In this document: piece by piece, positions 35,099 through 46,395 of the stretch
How the letters are laid out: every line of letters begins with the position of its first letter
How positions within the stretch are numbered: the first letter of the stretch is position 1
Assembly (NCBI GenBank): GCA_050084985.1
Contig: JBITNC010000001.1
Coordinates: forward strand, 59,024,001-59,088,000
Length of the DNA stretch: 64,000 bases
From: Nageia nagi
Lineage: Eukaryota > Pinophyta
Direction: 5' to 3'
The notes under the pieces: model-generated
What the model was told of the DNA's origin: nothing
Database searches by the model: none
The model's input: the letters and a program-made list of their open reading frames with translations, nothing else
Translations under genes and position numbers: made by a program

Positions 35099-36454
35099 TG
35101 ATCCATAAACCTGTATGCTCATAGCATTACAAGGTTCACCAATTATAGATTTTGAGTTTTATTATTTACCTTTTTCCAATCTAAAAATTAATATTATGTA
35201 AAGTGTAGATTTAGTAATTATGGAAATAAAATTAATTAAAATCAAGTGCCAAAAAAGAATTAGAAGAGAAGCAAACCATAATTTGAAGACGCTGGTATTT
35301 ACCCTAGTTCACCCAATGTGGGCTAGTCCACCTTAGCTTTCCCTTATTATAGTTTGAATTTATGTAACTATGCAATATTGCATGTATAATAATCTATAAT
35401 ATCCCTCTTTGTGTAGTCTCCTATCTCAACACTTGCAATATCTGCACTCTTCTCTGCACTTTCTTCCTTTCTGGAATAAGCAAACCTAGATTATAATGTA
35501 AAATAACATTGTATATAAAAAAATCTAACTCCACCAAATGCCATATAGTATACTTTTATAATAATTTAATAAGCTATGAGATAATTAAATGATTGTAACA
35601 ATACCTAGAAAAAGTAAGATTTGATTTTGGCTAGAAATCCCATCTCAACTTCCCTTTTTCTTCATCCCAAAAGTTATATGAAAATCATGAAAATAGCCTC
35701 AAGAAAATATATGAGAATATTATAGAGGTTGGAAAAAATACCTATAGGTTTTCCCAACAATAAAATACCAAAAAATACCTTTTCTTAAAAATGTATAGGT
35801 GGATGTAATCGAAATAAAACATGTGGTAGTCAACAAGCCCTCATTCCTAAAAATACTCCATCCACCAATTTAAAAAAACCTTCAATAAAATACACATAAA
35901 ATAATTCCATTTGTAAGTTTGACATGTAGCAGCACCTTGGATGAGTATTTTTGAATCAAATTTGGTGGAAAATAGTACTTACTACTATGGGTTCTTTCTT
36001 GGAATTTGTGCACTTTATTTAGCTCATATTTCCCTCTAAGAAACCAACACCTACTTCCATGAAATTAACACCTTCTTTGTAGTGGAAAATTCAGCCTTAG
36101 TACATATGCACTTTCCTTGGAGATTGTGCACATGTTTAGTGGATTTTTGACTTGCCCACTTCCATGTTGAGGTGATATTTTTTATATTTATTTTTGTATA
36201 TATTTTTTCTTTCCTCTTTTGTAATTTTAGAACAAATAAATATATATCTATATATTTTTCTATAGGTATTTTACATATGAATTTTTTTTCTTCATTTTGT
36301 ATTTTAAATAAAAATACTATAAAACGTAAAAATCACATATCTTGCACACCAAGAGTAGGATTTTGATTCTATAAGAAATCATGGAATCTTGGAGGAGAGA
36401 AGAAATAAATGAGATACCCATGATTTCAATTCAAAACAATCCAATTTTAGATCA
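35099..36454 (-). repeat. 3' LTR of the gag-protease element
   Basis: 1356 bp. Its first 700 bp match 38362-39066 and its last 640 bp match 52698-53347, which shows that the LINE split the partner LTR. Confidence 0.85.
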
Positions 36455-36466
36455 CTCCTTCCCTTT
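36455..36466 (-). other. Polypurine tract
   Basis: The + strand CTCCTTCCCTTT follows the LTR end. On the minus strand this is AAAGGGAAGGAG abutting TGATCT. Confidence 0.75.
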
Positions 36467-36847
36467 AAGAGAGAACTCTTATCCCTAAAAACTTTAGAAA
36501 CTATAAAATTGAGGAACCTAGTTTTGCATTATGGATCCTAGCCAATAATGCCTCTATGATTTCTTTGCTATGAATACTAGTGGATACCATGGAATGAACC
36601 TAGAAATATATCTAAATGATAAATTAATCGCATGAGGATTTTGTATTACCATTCTATCAATGTCCATAACATATTGTTTTGATTGCAATTTCTTCTTCTT
36701 GCTTCTACACTACAACTTTTTCTTCTTCTCTCATTATGACTAAAATTTAATTTTGAGATGAATTAAACAATATTTTTACTTTGCTTACAACAAAAATAGG
36801 ATTCCTACTTATATGAGATTTCATAATAAAATACTTACCATCCTTTT

Positions 36848-37240
36848 TCATATGGTACTCATTCCTTTTGCGAAAAAAGTAGCATCTCTATCATACAAGT
36901 ATGTGCTACCCAATACCATGCCACAAATATCCAAAGGAACGACATATAATTCTACCTCATCAAAAAAGCTTGCATCAATAGTAAACTTCAACTTGCATTT
37001 TTTATTAACTTGCATTTTGGTATCCCTACTCAACCATCCAAGTGGATATGGTTATGAATGAAGATGAGTCTCCAAATGTAGCTTGTTCACTAAATCTGCA
37101 AAAATCAAGTAAGCTTGTGAACCAAGATCAAATAAAGCATCAATGAGGGTTTTATTTTCTTGAACTTTCATATGAAATAGCTGAATTCTCTTTTCCTCTT
37201 CATCTATAATAATAGATATTTTTACTCCCATTAAAGCCAA
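36848..37240 (-). pseudogene. Retroviral-type aspartic protease
   Basis: This protease would cut the element polyprotein. The active-site motif appears as LIDALFDLGSQAYLIFADLV at about 37150-37090, with Leu where the usual D-S/T-G has Ser/Thr, so the site is damaged. Further on, KFTIDASFFDEVELYVVPLD and ICGMVLGSTYLYDRDA match the beta-strand and ILG-type region near the C-terminus. It follows gag on the same strand. About 380 bp after it the polypurine tract begins, leaving no space for a polymerase. Confidence 0.8.
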
Positions 37241-37369
37241 TTTCTCATCAACATCTAATGTATCTTTGATAACATCAGCTTCCTCTTTGTCTTTGGAAGC
37301 TATTGAATTTTTCTTTTCCTTTATTTTATTATCCCATTTAGGAGATTTATAAGGGTGTAGCTTCCAACA

Positions 37370-38056
37370 CTTCTCATCAACATGACCATCTCTATCATAA
37401 TAAGAGAAATGGTATTTCTTTTCTTTTTCCTACTTTGTTATAGCAGTCATTTTATCCTTCCCATAAGACTTTTTTATTCATTCAAAACTTTCCTTGAGCC
37501 TCCAAGTATTGAGCTTGGACAAACACTTTATATAGATTCTATGAGCTTGAGGAGAATCAAGGTATGTTTAATATGCATATGAAGTTTAGAAATGTACTTC
37601 AATAAGATCTTTATACTCTTTAAAGACACTACAACCAATGTGGCTCACCTCTTGAATTCAATAGTATACTCTTGAACACTTTTCTTGAACTTGCTTAAAA
37701 TGGAACCCCTCCATGGTTTGCTTCTCCTAATGTCCTAAAGGATAAAACTAATTTTTAAGCAATTTTTTGAATTCTATCCAATTCTCCATAGGCATCTCTT
37801 CAAAACTAACAATAGCATCAAGATAAGTCTTCCACCAAACTAGATCATGTCCTTCTAATTTGAGTGTTGCTATCTCAATCTTCTCTTCATCATTTTCAAT
37901 CTTTTGCACATGAAAGTAGACCTCCATTTGTTTAAGCCATTGGTCAAGTTTTTCTACATTAATATCTTCTCTATAGGATTTGAGATCAAACTTAACTTCA
38001 AGATTAAATGAATTTCTTTTCTCTGATTGAGAAATCTCATTGAAAATTGAATCCAT
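37370..38056 (-). pseudogene. Ty3-like gag
   Basis: The capsid-like part (38056-37748) includes VEKLDQWLKQMEVYFHV, KIEIATLKLEGHDLVWWK and WIEFKKLLKN, the typical gag order. A degraded knuckle (GHVDEKCWKLHP) at 37390-37350 precedes the protease. The frame between 37740 and 37400 has stops. The gene starts soon after the primer site at about 38350. Confidence 0.8.
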
Positions 38057-38344
38057 CCTCTTTCTACTTCCATCTTATGAAGCTTTTAACTCTAAAATCA
38101 TTTGATCCATATTTTGAAGTGTATCTTTTATGGTATTTTATCTTTTCTCTATAGAAGTTTATGAAGTTTTTGATATTCTTTCAGACTCCATTGTAGTTGC
38201 TCTTTATTTCATTGACCAAATTCTTGATCTAATCTCAAGATTCTTTCACCTCTCTTGGTTTTGACTCTGATGATCAAACAACAAAGATATCTAGTCCAAA
38301 AAATGCTTACCAAAATACGGATTAGATATTCCAAAGCAATCTAC

Positions 38345-38361
38345 TTGCTCTGATACAAACA
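38345..38361 (-). other. Primer-binding site, initiator-Met type
   Basis: On the minus strand, just after the 5' LTR end, the sequence reads TGTTTGTATCAGAGCAAG. TATCAGAGC matches the plant initiator-Met tRNA site. Confidence 0.85.
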
Positions 38362-39066
38362 TGATCCATAAACCTGTATGCTCATAGCATTATAAGGTTC
38401 ATCAATTATGGATTTTGTGTTTTATTATTTACCTTTTTTGAATCCAAAAATTAATGTTATGTGAAGTGTATATAGTGTAATTTCAGAAATAAAATTACTA
38501 AAAATTAAGTGCCAAAAAAAATTAGAAGAGAAGCAAACCATAATTTAAAGATATTGATATTTACCTTGGTTTATGTCCAGCTTGGCTCTCTCTTGTTATG
38601 ATTTAGATTTATGCAACTTTGCAATATTGCTCATATAATAATATACAATATCCCTCTTTGTATAGTCTCCTATCTCAACACTTCAAATATTTGCAGTTTT
38701 CTCCACACTTTCTTCCTTTTTGAAATAAGCAAACTTGGAGTACAATATAAATTAACATTGTATATGCAAAACTCTACCTCCACCAAATCTTGCATAGTAT
38801 CCTTTTATAATTATTTAAGAAGCTATGAGATAATTAAAAGTTTTCAACAATATTTTAGAACAATACCTAGAAAAAGTAAGATTTGATTTTGGCTAGAAAT
38901 CCCATCTCAATTTCCCTTTATCTTCATCCCAAAAATTGCATAAAAACCACTAAAAAAGCCTTAGGAAAATGTAAGAGAATATTATAGAGGTTGGGAATAA
39001 TACTACATGTTTTCCTAATAATAAAATACCAAAAAGTACCTTTTCTAAACAATGCATATGTATATG
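38362..39066 (-). repeat. 5' LTR of the gag-protease element, first part
   Basis: It aligns with 35099-35806. It ends at a 19 bp segment (39048-39066) that recurs with three changes at 52679-52697, the target duplication of the inserted LINE. Confidence 0.85.
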
Positions 39067-39249
39067 GGAAAATTAAAAATAAAGTATATAAGGAAAAATA
39101 CATATTATAAATGTTTCTATGTAGGAGAGCTATGTAAAAATTACTATAAGTCTAAGAAGGTATCTGTCCATGGTGTTGGGACTTGAGGGTTCCCATGGGA
39201 CCCTAGATTCTTACTCCTTCCATGATTCAATCCATGCTAGGCTACTAGA

Positions 39250-40010
39250 TTCTAAAAAACTTGGAAGTAATAGATCTACCACTAGGCGCTTCATCTAGGG
39301 GAAACCAAATCCAGAGAAAATGGATTTTGTATGCCTCCATTCCTCTACTAAGATCTAATAAATCATTGTCCAAAATGAGGAGGTACAAAGTGAAATTTCC
39401 ATACAAGAGTCTATGCATTGATATGCAAGTTCCTAGGTTTTAGACTTCATCCAAATACGACTAGAGCATGGATTTTACACTACTGATAGGCTAGAGGTGA
39501 TGTATCTCTTAACTTTTACTCCAATGGCTACTTTCTTGTCCTATTTTCTTCTATAATGGATCAAGATATGGTTTTTAAAGGGGGATCATGGTTCCATGGA
39601 AGAGCAGGGATCCTCATGAAACCTTGGTATACAGGGTTTAAACTAGTAGAAGAAACTCCTTTCTCTACATTTGTCTAGGTCATGCTACCAAATTTGCCAA
39701 AGAAATTGGAAAGAAGACATATTCTTCACCATTGGTAAATCCTTAAAGAGTTATATGGGGTTATATATGAAAATGGGAGAACTAGAGTCCCTAATCTATT
39801 TCTACATCTATGTCCAAATGCAACTAGATTATCCATTTATCACTCAAATCAAGATAAATGTCCCATCAGAGAACATGGTCTACTCGCAGTCCATGAAATA
39901 TGAAGATTTGCTCTTTAGTTGTTGAATTTGGTATGAGTATGGCCAATTGGTCAAATCCTACCCTCATGCATAAACTCCTTCCCCAAGTTTAGAGGCCCTT
40001 AGTGATGGAT
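39250..40010 (+). pseudogene. LINE ORF1 (DUF4283-like) remnant
   Basis: ORF1 of plant L1 elements binds RNA. Across frames one reads a WFHGRAGI- and MKPW-like segment, TGFKLVEETPFSTFV, LPKKLEEDIFFTIGKSLKSY, MGLYMKMGELESLIYFYI and QMQLDYPFITQIKINVP, then a broken knuckle (YEYGQLVKSYPHA) at about 39930. This matches the DUF4283 plus knuckle plan. 40011-40560 is an unreadable linker to ORF2. Confidence 0.65.
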
Positions 40011-40560
40011 TCCATGTTCCTAGATGAAAATATCTAACCACCAAAACTTCCACTCATGGAATAAGCAATAGAAACTCCAATAGCTTTTAGTATTTACAAA
40101 TAGTTGACCTAAACAATGCAAAAAAGACTACATCTCATAAAGAATAGGATCCCCCCAAATACTATTAACTAGTCACAAGCCCCTCAAATTGTACCAAGTT
40201 TGCCTAATGAATCAATACAAGCTCCTCCTCAACCTCAACATCAACACAACACTTTTGGTTCCAAACTAGAAATCTCCCAACCTTTACAATAAATAAACAT
40301 GAACATAGATGAGGATGCCTCCCAAGAACTAGCCAATACTAATAGTATTGTTCTTAAATAATTTGAAAACTATAGTCATTACTAAAAGAAATCCTTTTTG
40401 AGGTTCGATCATAAAGCAAACTCCAAGTTTTTTGAGAATTATAGTGGTAGGAAAATAAAACCAAAAGGTCAAGTATCAAACCAAGCTAAATACACACAAG
40501 TTACTCTAGCAAGTAAAGAGCATGGGAGTTAGTAGTATATGAGGAGCTCTTGGGCTCCTA

Positions 40561-41258
40561 AAAATAAAACATTTCCCATGTTATTGACATCTTGGAATAC
40601 AAGGGGCTTCCATGAGCAAAAAAAAATCAAAAAAGTAAAAGCATTAGTTTGGTTAAATACCCCTGCAATTTTGCTCATATAGGAATCAAAGATGGTAGTT
40701 GTAGAAGTAGGTAAATACAAGAAAAAAGTTTGGTCAAAGTGTGTATTCTTTTCTATTGATTCTAATGGTTAGTAAAGGGAACTTATTACCTGATGGGACC
40801 CATTAAAAGTTACATGCTACTTGGATACTATTTCAAAATATTGGCTAGCAAGTTTGATCACATGCAATGTCATTGATCTCATTTTTGATCTAATCAATGT
40901 TTATGGACCCAAGATGTAGAAAATAAAATCTACCTACTGGGATCATAGTTCAGCTTGGCTAATAATTCACTTTGATATCCTTCCATCATTGGTGGGTATT
41001 TTAATGCTATCAGATCTTTAGATGAAAAATAAGGAGTACACAAGTTAGAGAGGTGTGATGAAACCTTTAATAACTTTATTGACTTACAATAGTTAATGGA
41101 ACCTATTTGTATCTTAGGAAAATACACTTGGACATATAAATGTTGAAATAATAGCAAGAGTCTCAAAAGCTTGGCCATTTCCTTCATACTCACCATTGCA
41201 TAAAGCAAGGAATCATCACCCATTTGGAAGTGGTGTCACATGGAGGATCAAATCATTA
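40561..41258 (+). pseudogene. LINE ORF2, endonuclease domain, 5' part
   Basis: The endonuclease nicks target DNA. The opening is readable as SWNTRGFHEQK-type text at about 40590 (TWNTRGFHE), followed by ILLI and ESKMV (about 40665-40700), the catalytic Glu region. Later come YFNAIRSLDEK (about 40990), GVHKLERCDETFNNFIDLQ (about 41035-41090) and GKYTWT (about 41120). It ends in the DH of the terminal 'SDH.PI' motif, where the younger LTR element inserted. Confidence 0.8.
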
Positions 41259-41263
41259 GCCAA

Positions 41264-42139
41264 TGTTAACACATAAAAATGATTTTATGCTTTTAAATCA
41301 ATGAATTAATGAAATATACTTGGCCTAACTATACGTATTGAGTGAATTAAAGTGATAATATCAATGTTTGGCTTGAATATGAATATTGCATGGGTTATCT
41401 TGAATATTGCATGGGTTATCTTGAATATTGCATGGTTTATCTTGAGTATTGCATGAATTATCTTGTTTATTGATGTATTTATCTTAAATCTTGTGAATTA
41501 ACCTTATTTATGTGGATGCACGCCGACCTATGGGCGGTATTACCTATATCTATATAAATAAGGGATCTAATAGTAAGTCCACAACAACAAGGATACACAT
41601 GATCCCGCGTATGGTCTTGTAAGTGGCTACCCCCTAAGGTATCTCTTGGTACCGCCTACAAGGCTGTGGTTTGTGTGCTTCCTTACGCGAGCTCTCCTGA
41701 CATCTGAGATCAATTCTGATATTATACTGCAATCTGAGATATCTATACTGAAGATCTGGACCTAACTAAGAGGTCAAAGCTATCAAGATAAGGCCGTCGG
41801 CGCTCCTTTGTGAACGGAAGAACACCGCCGGTGCTCTCATACCACTGAAACGGATCACCCGCGGTCCTCTTTTCACATCTTTGCAGGTCACGACATTGTG
41901 GAAAAGGGAGCTTATTATCACTACATCACCAATCTCAGCATCTTTCGTTGTCAGGTATGTTCTGTAAGGTTAGTACATAAATCACAGTCTTGGTTGGTAC
42001 ATTTACACTTCTGAATTGTTATATGTTGTTTATTATTATCTAGAATAAATTGCTATCCGTAGCTAAAATACAGATAATATTGAGTTTGTAGATAATTGCC
42101 TATTTACTTATTTGCACTCTCAATTTTTATTTGTAAACA
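41264..42139 (+). repeat. 5' LTR of the young element
   Basis: It contains four tandem copies of a 22-23 bp unit (TTGAATATTGCATGGGTTATC) at about 41375-41465, a TATA box at 41551, and three members of the GC-rich palindrome family at 41792-41874. Confidence 0.97.
41551..41560 (+). promoter_or_regulatory. LTR TATA box
   Basis: TATATAAATA preceded by CTATATC. Transcription of the element RNA would start about 30 bp downstream. The same sequence is in the 3' LTR at about 48643. Confidence 0.65.
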
Positions 42140-42160
42140 TTTGGTGAACCCGACGTGAAC
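42140..42160 (+). other. Primer-binding site
   Basis: TTTGGTGAACCCGACGTGAA follows the LTR directly. TGGTGAACC has the TGG expected opposite a tRNA CCA end. It is shared in decayed form with the nest-1 element. The tRNA was not identified. Confidence 0.7.
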
Positions 42161-42215
42161 TACACATCATTACACTAAAACCCTAAAGGTTTTAGTTAAG
42201 ATTAACATCTATTTT

Positions 42216-43447
42216 GTGAGTGTCTTAGTTATGGAACAGCTCAAGTTATTCTTGCGTAGTCTTTCAAAAAGGGATTTAGATGAATTATTGGTAGAAATCA
42301 GACATGATGATCCGGAGGGATCCGGAGGAATGCAACATAGCACTGAGGGTGACAATAGTAATGTTCAGGCCACAATGGAAGGTATGCAGAGGCAGATAGA
42401 TAGATTGACAAGGAGATCAGCTCCACCTAATGAGTCTTTCGAATTCGGTAGTCCTTTATGTGATGACATTCGTAGGCATATGCCACCAGCCAATTACATT
42501 AAGCCAAAATTCAGTAAGTTCAATGGTGGAGGAGATCCAAGGAGACATATACAAGGATTTAAGGATGAATGTGAACTCACAATTGGTACAGACCAAAGAT
42601 TGCAGGCTAAATTCTTCCCCCAGAGCTTGGAAGGAGATGCACGAGAATGGTTTTATGGCTTACTTGAAGGGTCCATTACATCATTTGTAGAATTCAGTGA
42701 TTTGTTTCTGGAGCAATATAAGCATAACATCAAGAAGGAGGTTATGCTATCAGATTTATGTGCTATTAAACAGGACAGTGATGAGCAACTGGATAAATTC
42801 GTTGTAAGGTTTAAAAAGACATGGCAGAATGCAAAGACCAAGTTAACAGAAAAAGAGGTAAATAACATTTTTAAAGAAGCTGTTATATTGCCCCTACAAT
42901 CATATGTTATTGATTATACACATCTCACATTTTCCGATATGACATATAAATTGTTAGAGAAAGAGAAAGTCCTTGTGAAGCTAGGGCTTGTAAAGTATGG
43001 TAACAATGAAAAGGCAAAAGCAAAGGACAAGAAACCACAATCGCCAAAGAAAGAGAAAGCTGTCCATGTAGCTGAAAAGACAAGTGAGACGAAGGAAAAG
43101 AGATACGTGAGATTCCCCATACCCCAAGACACATCCTAAAAGACCTTGTGGAAAAAGGGTTATTACAACCTTTGTCGAAGCGTGAGGAAGATCCAACAGC
43201 AGAAAAACCCCATTGGTATAAGGAAGATAGATATTGTGAATATCATCAGACTAAAGGCCATGCTACAAATGGATGTGGAAATCTTAGGGATAGAATACAG
43301 AAGCTCATAGAAGATGGATTCTATGTATGTCCAGAAAAGGTTAAAGATACAGGAGAAGAACAGCATATCAATATGATTTTTCTCGAAGATGCTTGCAAGG
43401 TTGACATCGGGGGAAGCGCCAGGCCCTCCGGGGGTATCATTTGGTAG
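42216..43447 (+). pseudogene. Ty3-like gag with one frameshift
   Basis: The main open frame (42216-43139, 307 codons) has a Retrotrans_gag domain at about residues 90-250. Readable blocks are PKFSKFNGGGDPRRHIQGFK, FFPQSLEGDAREWFYGLL, FSDLFLEQYKHNI, then a Lys-rich linker. The frame stops at 43139. A frame overlapping it (about 43100-43447) carries the nucleocapsid, with CEYHQTKGHATNGC at 43235-43276, spacing C-X2-H-X4-H-X4-C, then RDRIQKLIEDGFY. A single-base shift near 43110 would explain the break. No protease motif follows. The start at 42216 is the first ATG of the frame, 76 bp after the LTR. Confidence 0.88.
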
Positions 43448-43455
43448 ATCGAAAT

Positions 43456-43473
43456 AAAAAAAAAAAAAAAAAA
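43456..43473 (+). repeat. A18 homopolymer
   Basis: Eighteen A residues follow the end of gag. The tract may be an old integrated poly(A) end or a simple repeat. Confidence 0.9.
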
Positions 43474-43839
43474 GGGGAGAGGAACACGCAGTTGGTTCAG
43501 GTCATTAACGGACGTCATGGTTAGGAGATTGGGAAGATTTATGATGTTATAACAGGAGCACCGGCGTTGTATTTCGTGATAATAGGACCGTCGATGGTCC
43601 TCTTTTAGTAGAAAAATAGAAGAAAGCGAAAGATTCCAAGTACGTTCGCAACATGAAGGATCAGAATTTCACGTCGTATCATTGGTGTTCGTTCTCAAGG
43701 ATCACGGAACATCAAATTCACACATCACAAGTACATGCATGAAGAACAAATCAGGTACTAAAATTTTGTGTTTTATGTATATCATGGTCAAAATGTTTTT
43801 TTTTTACAATGCAAACTGGATGAGATTACATAGAGTGAT

Positions 43840-46154
43840 TTAGAATCTAGACCCCCCTCCCCCTACACTAGAGCTAGTAGCCCTGCTAGATGTGCCACCC
43901 CTGCATCGTGCTTTGTATTTCTCCGCTCGGGCCTTCTCCTCACCGATCTGTCTCTCGTCCTGGCGAAGCTGCTCATAGAGGGTCTTGATCTCCTTGTTTG
44001 CTGCCTGTAGATCCTGATAGATACCGGTATAATCCCCTCTGCCAAACCGTAGACGACTCTGTAGTTCTCTGATCTCCTCATCCTTGTGACCGATTTGACC
44101 ACGTAGTTTTGCCATCACAACCTCAAGATCTGTGGCATAGTATAAACATATCATGTTAGTTCATTACATATCATGAAAAATAGAAAGTCAAAGCAAAGTA
44201 GTAGAGAAAGTAGGTTACCATCATCATCCTCATCGTAGTCTTCATCCTCCCAGTCTGACTCCGTCTTATATTGAGGTTCGTACTCATCTCTGATCAGGAT
44301 CGGTCTCCTCATTATCGTCATGACCTGCATCTAGAGACGTGTCACAGGCATATGTAGAACTATCCTCTCCTCCCCACCCTCCCATGGTGAAGGGAGTGTC
44401 CCATCCGGTCTTTGTGTCTCCCGTGTCCTCATCCTCCATGCATCGTCACCTATGTCAGTAGCATGTATGCCTATGTGGTGAGGACGGTGTGTCCTCCACC
44501 AGTCTAGGTACTCCTCTGTGTGATTAGGTCCGTCTATGTCATCATCTACCTCATATTTGAAGTCCTCACTGGGGGACTCCCAACCTAAATTCCAGTCAGG
44601 TACTGGCTCATAATCCTCCGGGAGGTGCCTGCTACGGTAGTAGCGCACCACGATCCTGCAATCATCCGGTATACCCTGTCGGAAGTCAAACTGATGGAGT
44701 ACCCGCTCTGGTCTGTACGGCTCCACTAGTGCCCTACGCGCCTGTAGGTATGTAGGGTGTCTCACCCATACCATCTCCTATATATCCTCCTCCCACTCTG
44801 GTACACCTCCCCGATAGGGACGCCAGTATATCTGCGACTCCTATAGTAGGTCAAACTGTACCTACCATCCCTCTAGGTCCCTACTAGGAAAATCTGGTAC
44901 CTCTATCGTAGCCCACCGTTGCCAGGTGGGTACATCATCTGGCTGATCTAGGGGCAACATCGTCGGTCTAGAGATGACGATGTGATCATATGCCCATACC
45001 TGTAGAATCATCGAATGAGCCACCTGTCTCCCCTTTCTCTCCACCTCTGCAAAGCCGTGGAGGTCATGATAGAGCTGTGCCAGTATTACGGGGCACCATG
45101 CATATCGTTGTCTGTGTATAACCATGTCCTGAATAATAGGAACCATACCTACTGGGAAGGTCTCACTGCTCTTGTCTGGATATACAATAGCATCTAGAAG
45201 GCAGGCAATAAGGAGCCTCATCCTCAGGTCACCCCGTGCTGGAGGATCCTCTGGTACATGTTTTACTAGTGACACACCTCTCTTCCTGTGATTCACTTCG
45301 TTTGATCCCGTCATCCATGTAGCCCACACCTCTGCCTGTTCTAAGCTCGGAACAGGAATCATGTTCACTAGTTTCCCCCTGATAGGAAGTCTAGTAATCC
45401 TGTAGATATCTTCTAGGGTCACTGTAATCTCACCAGTGGGGAGGTGAAAGGTGTTGGAATTTGGATCCCACCTCTCCATCAAAGCTGTAAGCATGTTACG
45501 GTCATGAAACACATATTCAGCAAATGCAAGATGGCTGAATGAAATATCCTCCAGAATACTCTGGGCTGCATCAGTTTAGGGCCACTGTTGGGCAGTGGTG
45601 AAGGCGGCACTCTTACCGGAGGGATGCATAAGGTATGCACGGCTCTATAAGAAAAATGAAAGACAAGTCAGTATCAAGATGTAAAACACAAACAACAAAG
45701 AAATACTACACGAAAAAGAGGACCGCCCACGGTCTATGTTAGAAGATAAGGACCGCCCACGGTCCAAACTAGGGCAAGAAAGGATCGCCAGCGGTCCTAT
45801 TTTCATGAAAAAGGGCAATAAAAATGCAGGGTGCAGGTTCGTGCGGGTAAGCACAAGGCAGCCATGGAACTGGAAGTTTGAAAAAGCAGACTAAAAAAGA
45901 GAAAAATGTAGAGCTAGGGTATGCAACAGTAAAACCCTAGGGGTAAATTCAGGAAACCAGTGTATAGGCGGCTAAAACTTCAAGACAAACAAAAACATAG
46001 CATGAAAAAGGTAGAAGAGGTAGTGTACCTGATGACCAGTAGGAGAATCAGCCACCAAGGCAGCTCTGTGTCCCTCTCGGCATGTGATCGGTAGGGCCAT
46101 AGTGTGCAGTACAGCAATACAGGAAGAATCACCTAGTAATAGCAACAAGATCAC
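43840..46154 (-). pseudogene. Antisense PMD gene with three exons, recently inactivated
   Basis: Exon 1 is 46100-46029 (24 codons, MALPITCREGHRAALVAD), or starts at the in-frame upstream Met at 46154. Intron 1 is 45645-46028 (CAG/GTACAC ... TTCTTATAG). Exon 2 is 45644-44219, intron 2 is 44130-44218 (GATG/GTAACC ... TGCCACAG, phase 1), and exon 3 is 44129-43840. The exons sum to 1788 nt, exactly 596 codons with stop. The PMD domain opens LMERWDPNSNTFHLPTGEIT and continues VTLEDIYRITRLPIRGK, FPVGMVPIIQDM and AWCPVILAQLYHDLHGF. An acidic region and a C-terminal coiled coil (RGQIGHKDEEIRELQSRL) follow. Five in-frame stops lie in exon 2, each one C-to-T change from a Gln codon. Its function is unknown; PMD proteins in hosts act in silencing. 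Confidence 0.88.
45718..45798. repeat. Three GC-rich palindromes in intron 1 of the antisense gene
   Basis: GGACCGCCCACGGTCT (45720-45735), GGACCGCCCACGGTCC (45750-45765) and GGATCGCCAGCGGTCC (45782-45797). They belong to a family found across the element, with arms GGACCG and CGGTCC around a four-base centre, often extended by GAAAAGA on the left and TCTTTTC on the right. Confidence 0.85.
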
Positions 46155-46245
46155 CAGCTAAACCTTTATGAATCAGTCTCTCAAGCTCTAGGATGCTCTC
46201 AGCTATGAAAATGACAGGATGAACAAATGAGGAAGGGTGGGCCCA

Positions 46246-46254
46246 CTTTTATAG
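46246..46254 (-). promoter_or_regulatory. TATA box of the antisense PMD gene
   Basis: The minus strand reads TTTCTATAAAAGTGGG, a canonical plant TATA box. It is 92 bp upstream of the Met at 46154 and 146 bp upstream of the Met at 46100. It indicates that the gene has its own promoter, independent of the LTR. Confidence 0.6.
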
Positions 46255-46395
46255 AAAGGTTAGGGCACACACTTCAAGATGAATTTTGATTTAAGCATTT
46301 GGCATACGTGGACAAGCAATTAAGCATCAATCTGGAATCCAGGAGTGATTCACAGGGACCTGATTTTCACGATTTTTGATGAGTCCTCAAGAAGA

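Noticed and set aside
42430-43196. Several frames overlapping gag on both strands
   Set aside because: Shadows of gag: they lack motifs, while the gag frame matches a known domain over its length.
43448-43840. Hidden protease or polymerase of the young element between gag and the antisense gene
   Set aside because: Only about 390 bp are available, with an A18 tract and two palindrome-family members. No D-S/T-G or reverse-transcriptase motif in any frame.
44331-45578. UAG read as glutamine (recoding) in the antisense gene
   Set aside because: Plant nuclear genes do not reassign UAG, one of the five stops is UAA, and C-to-T decay explains them all.
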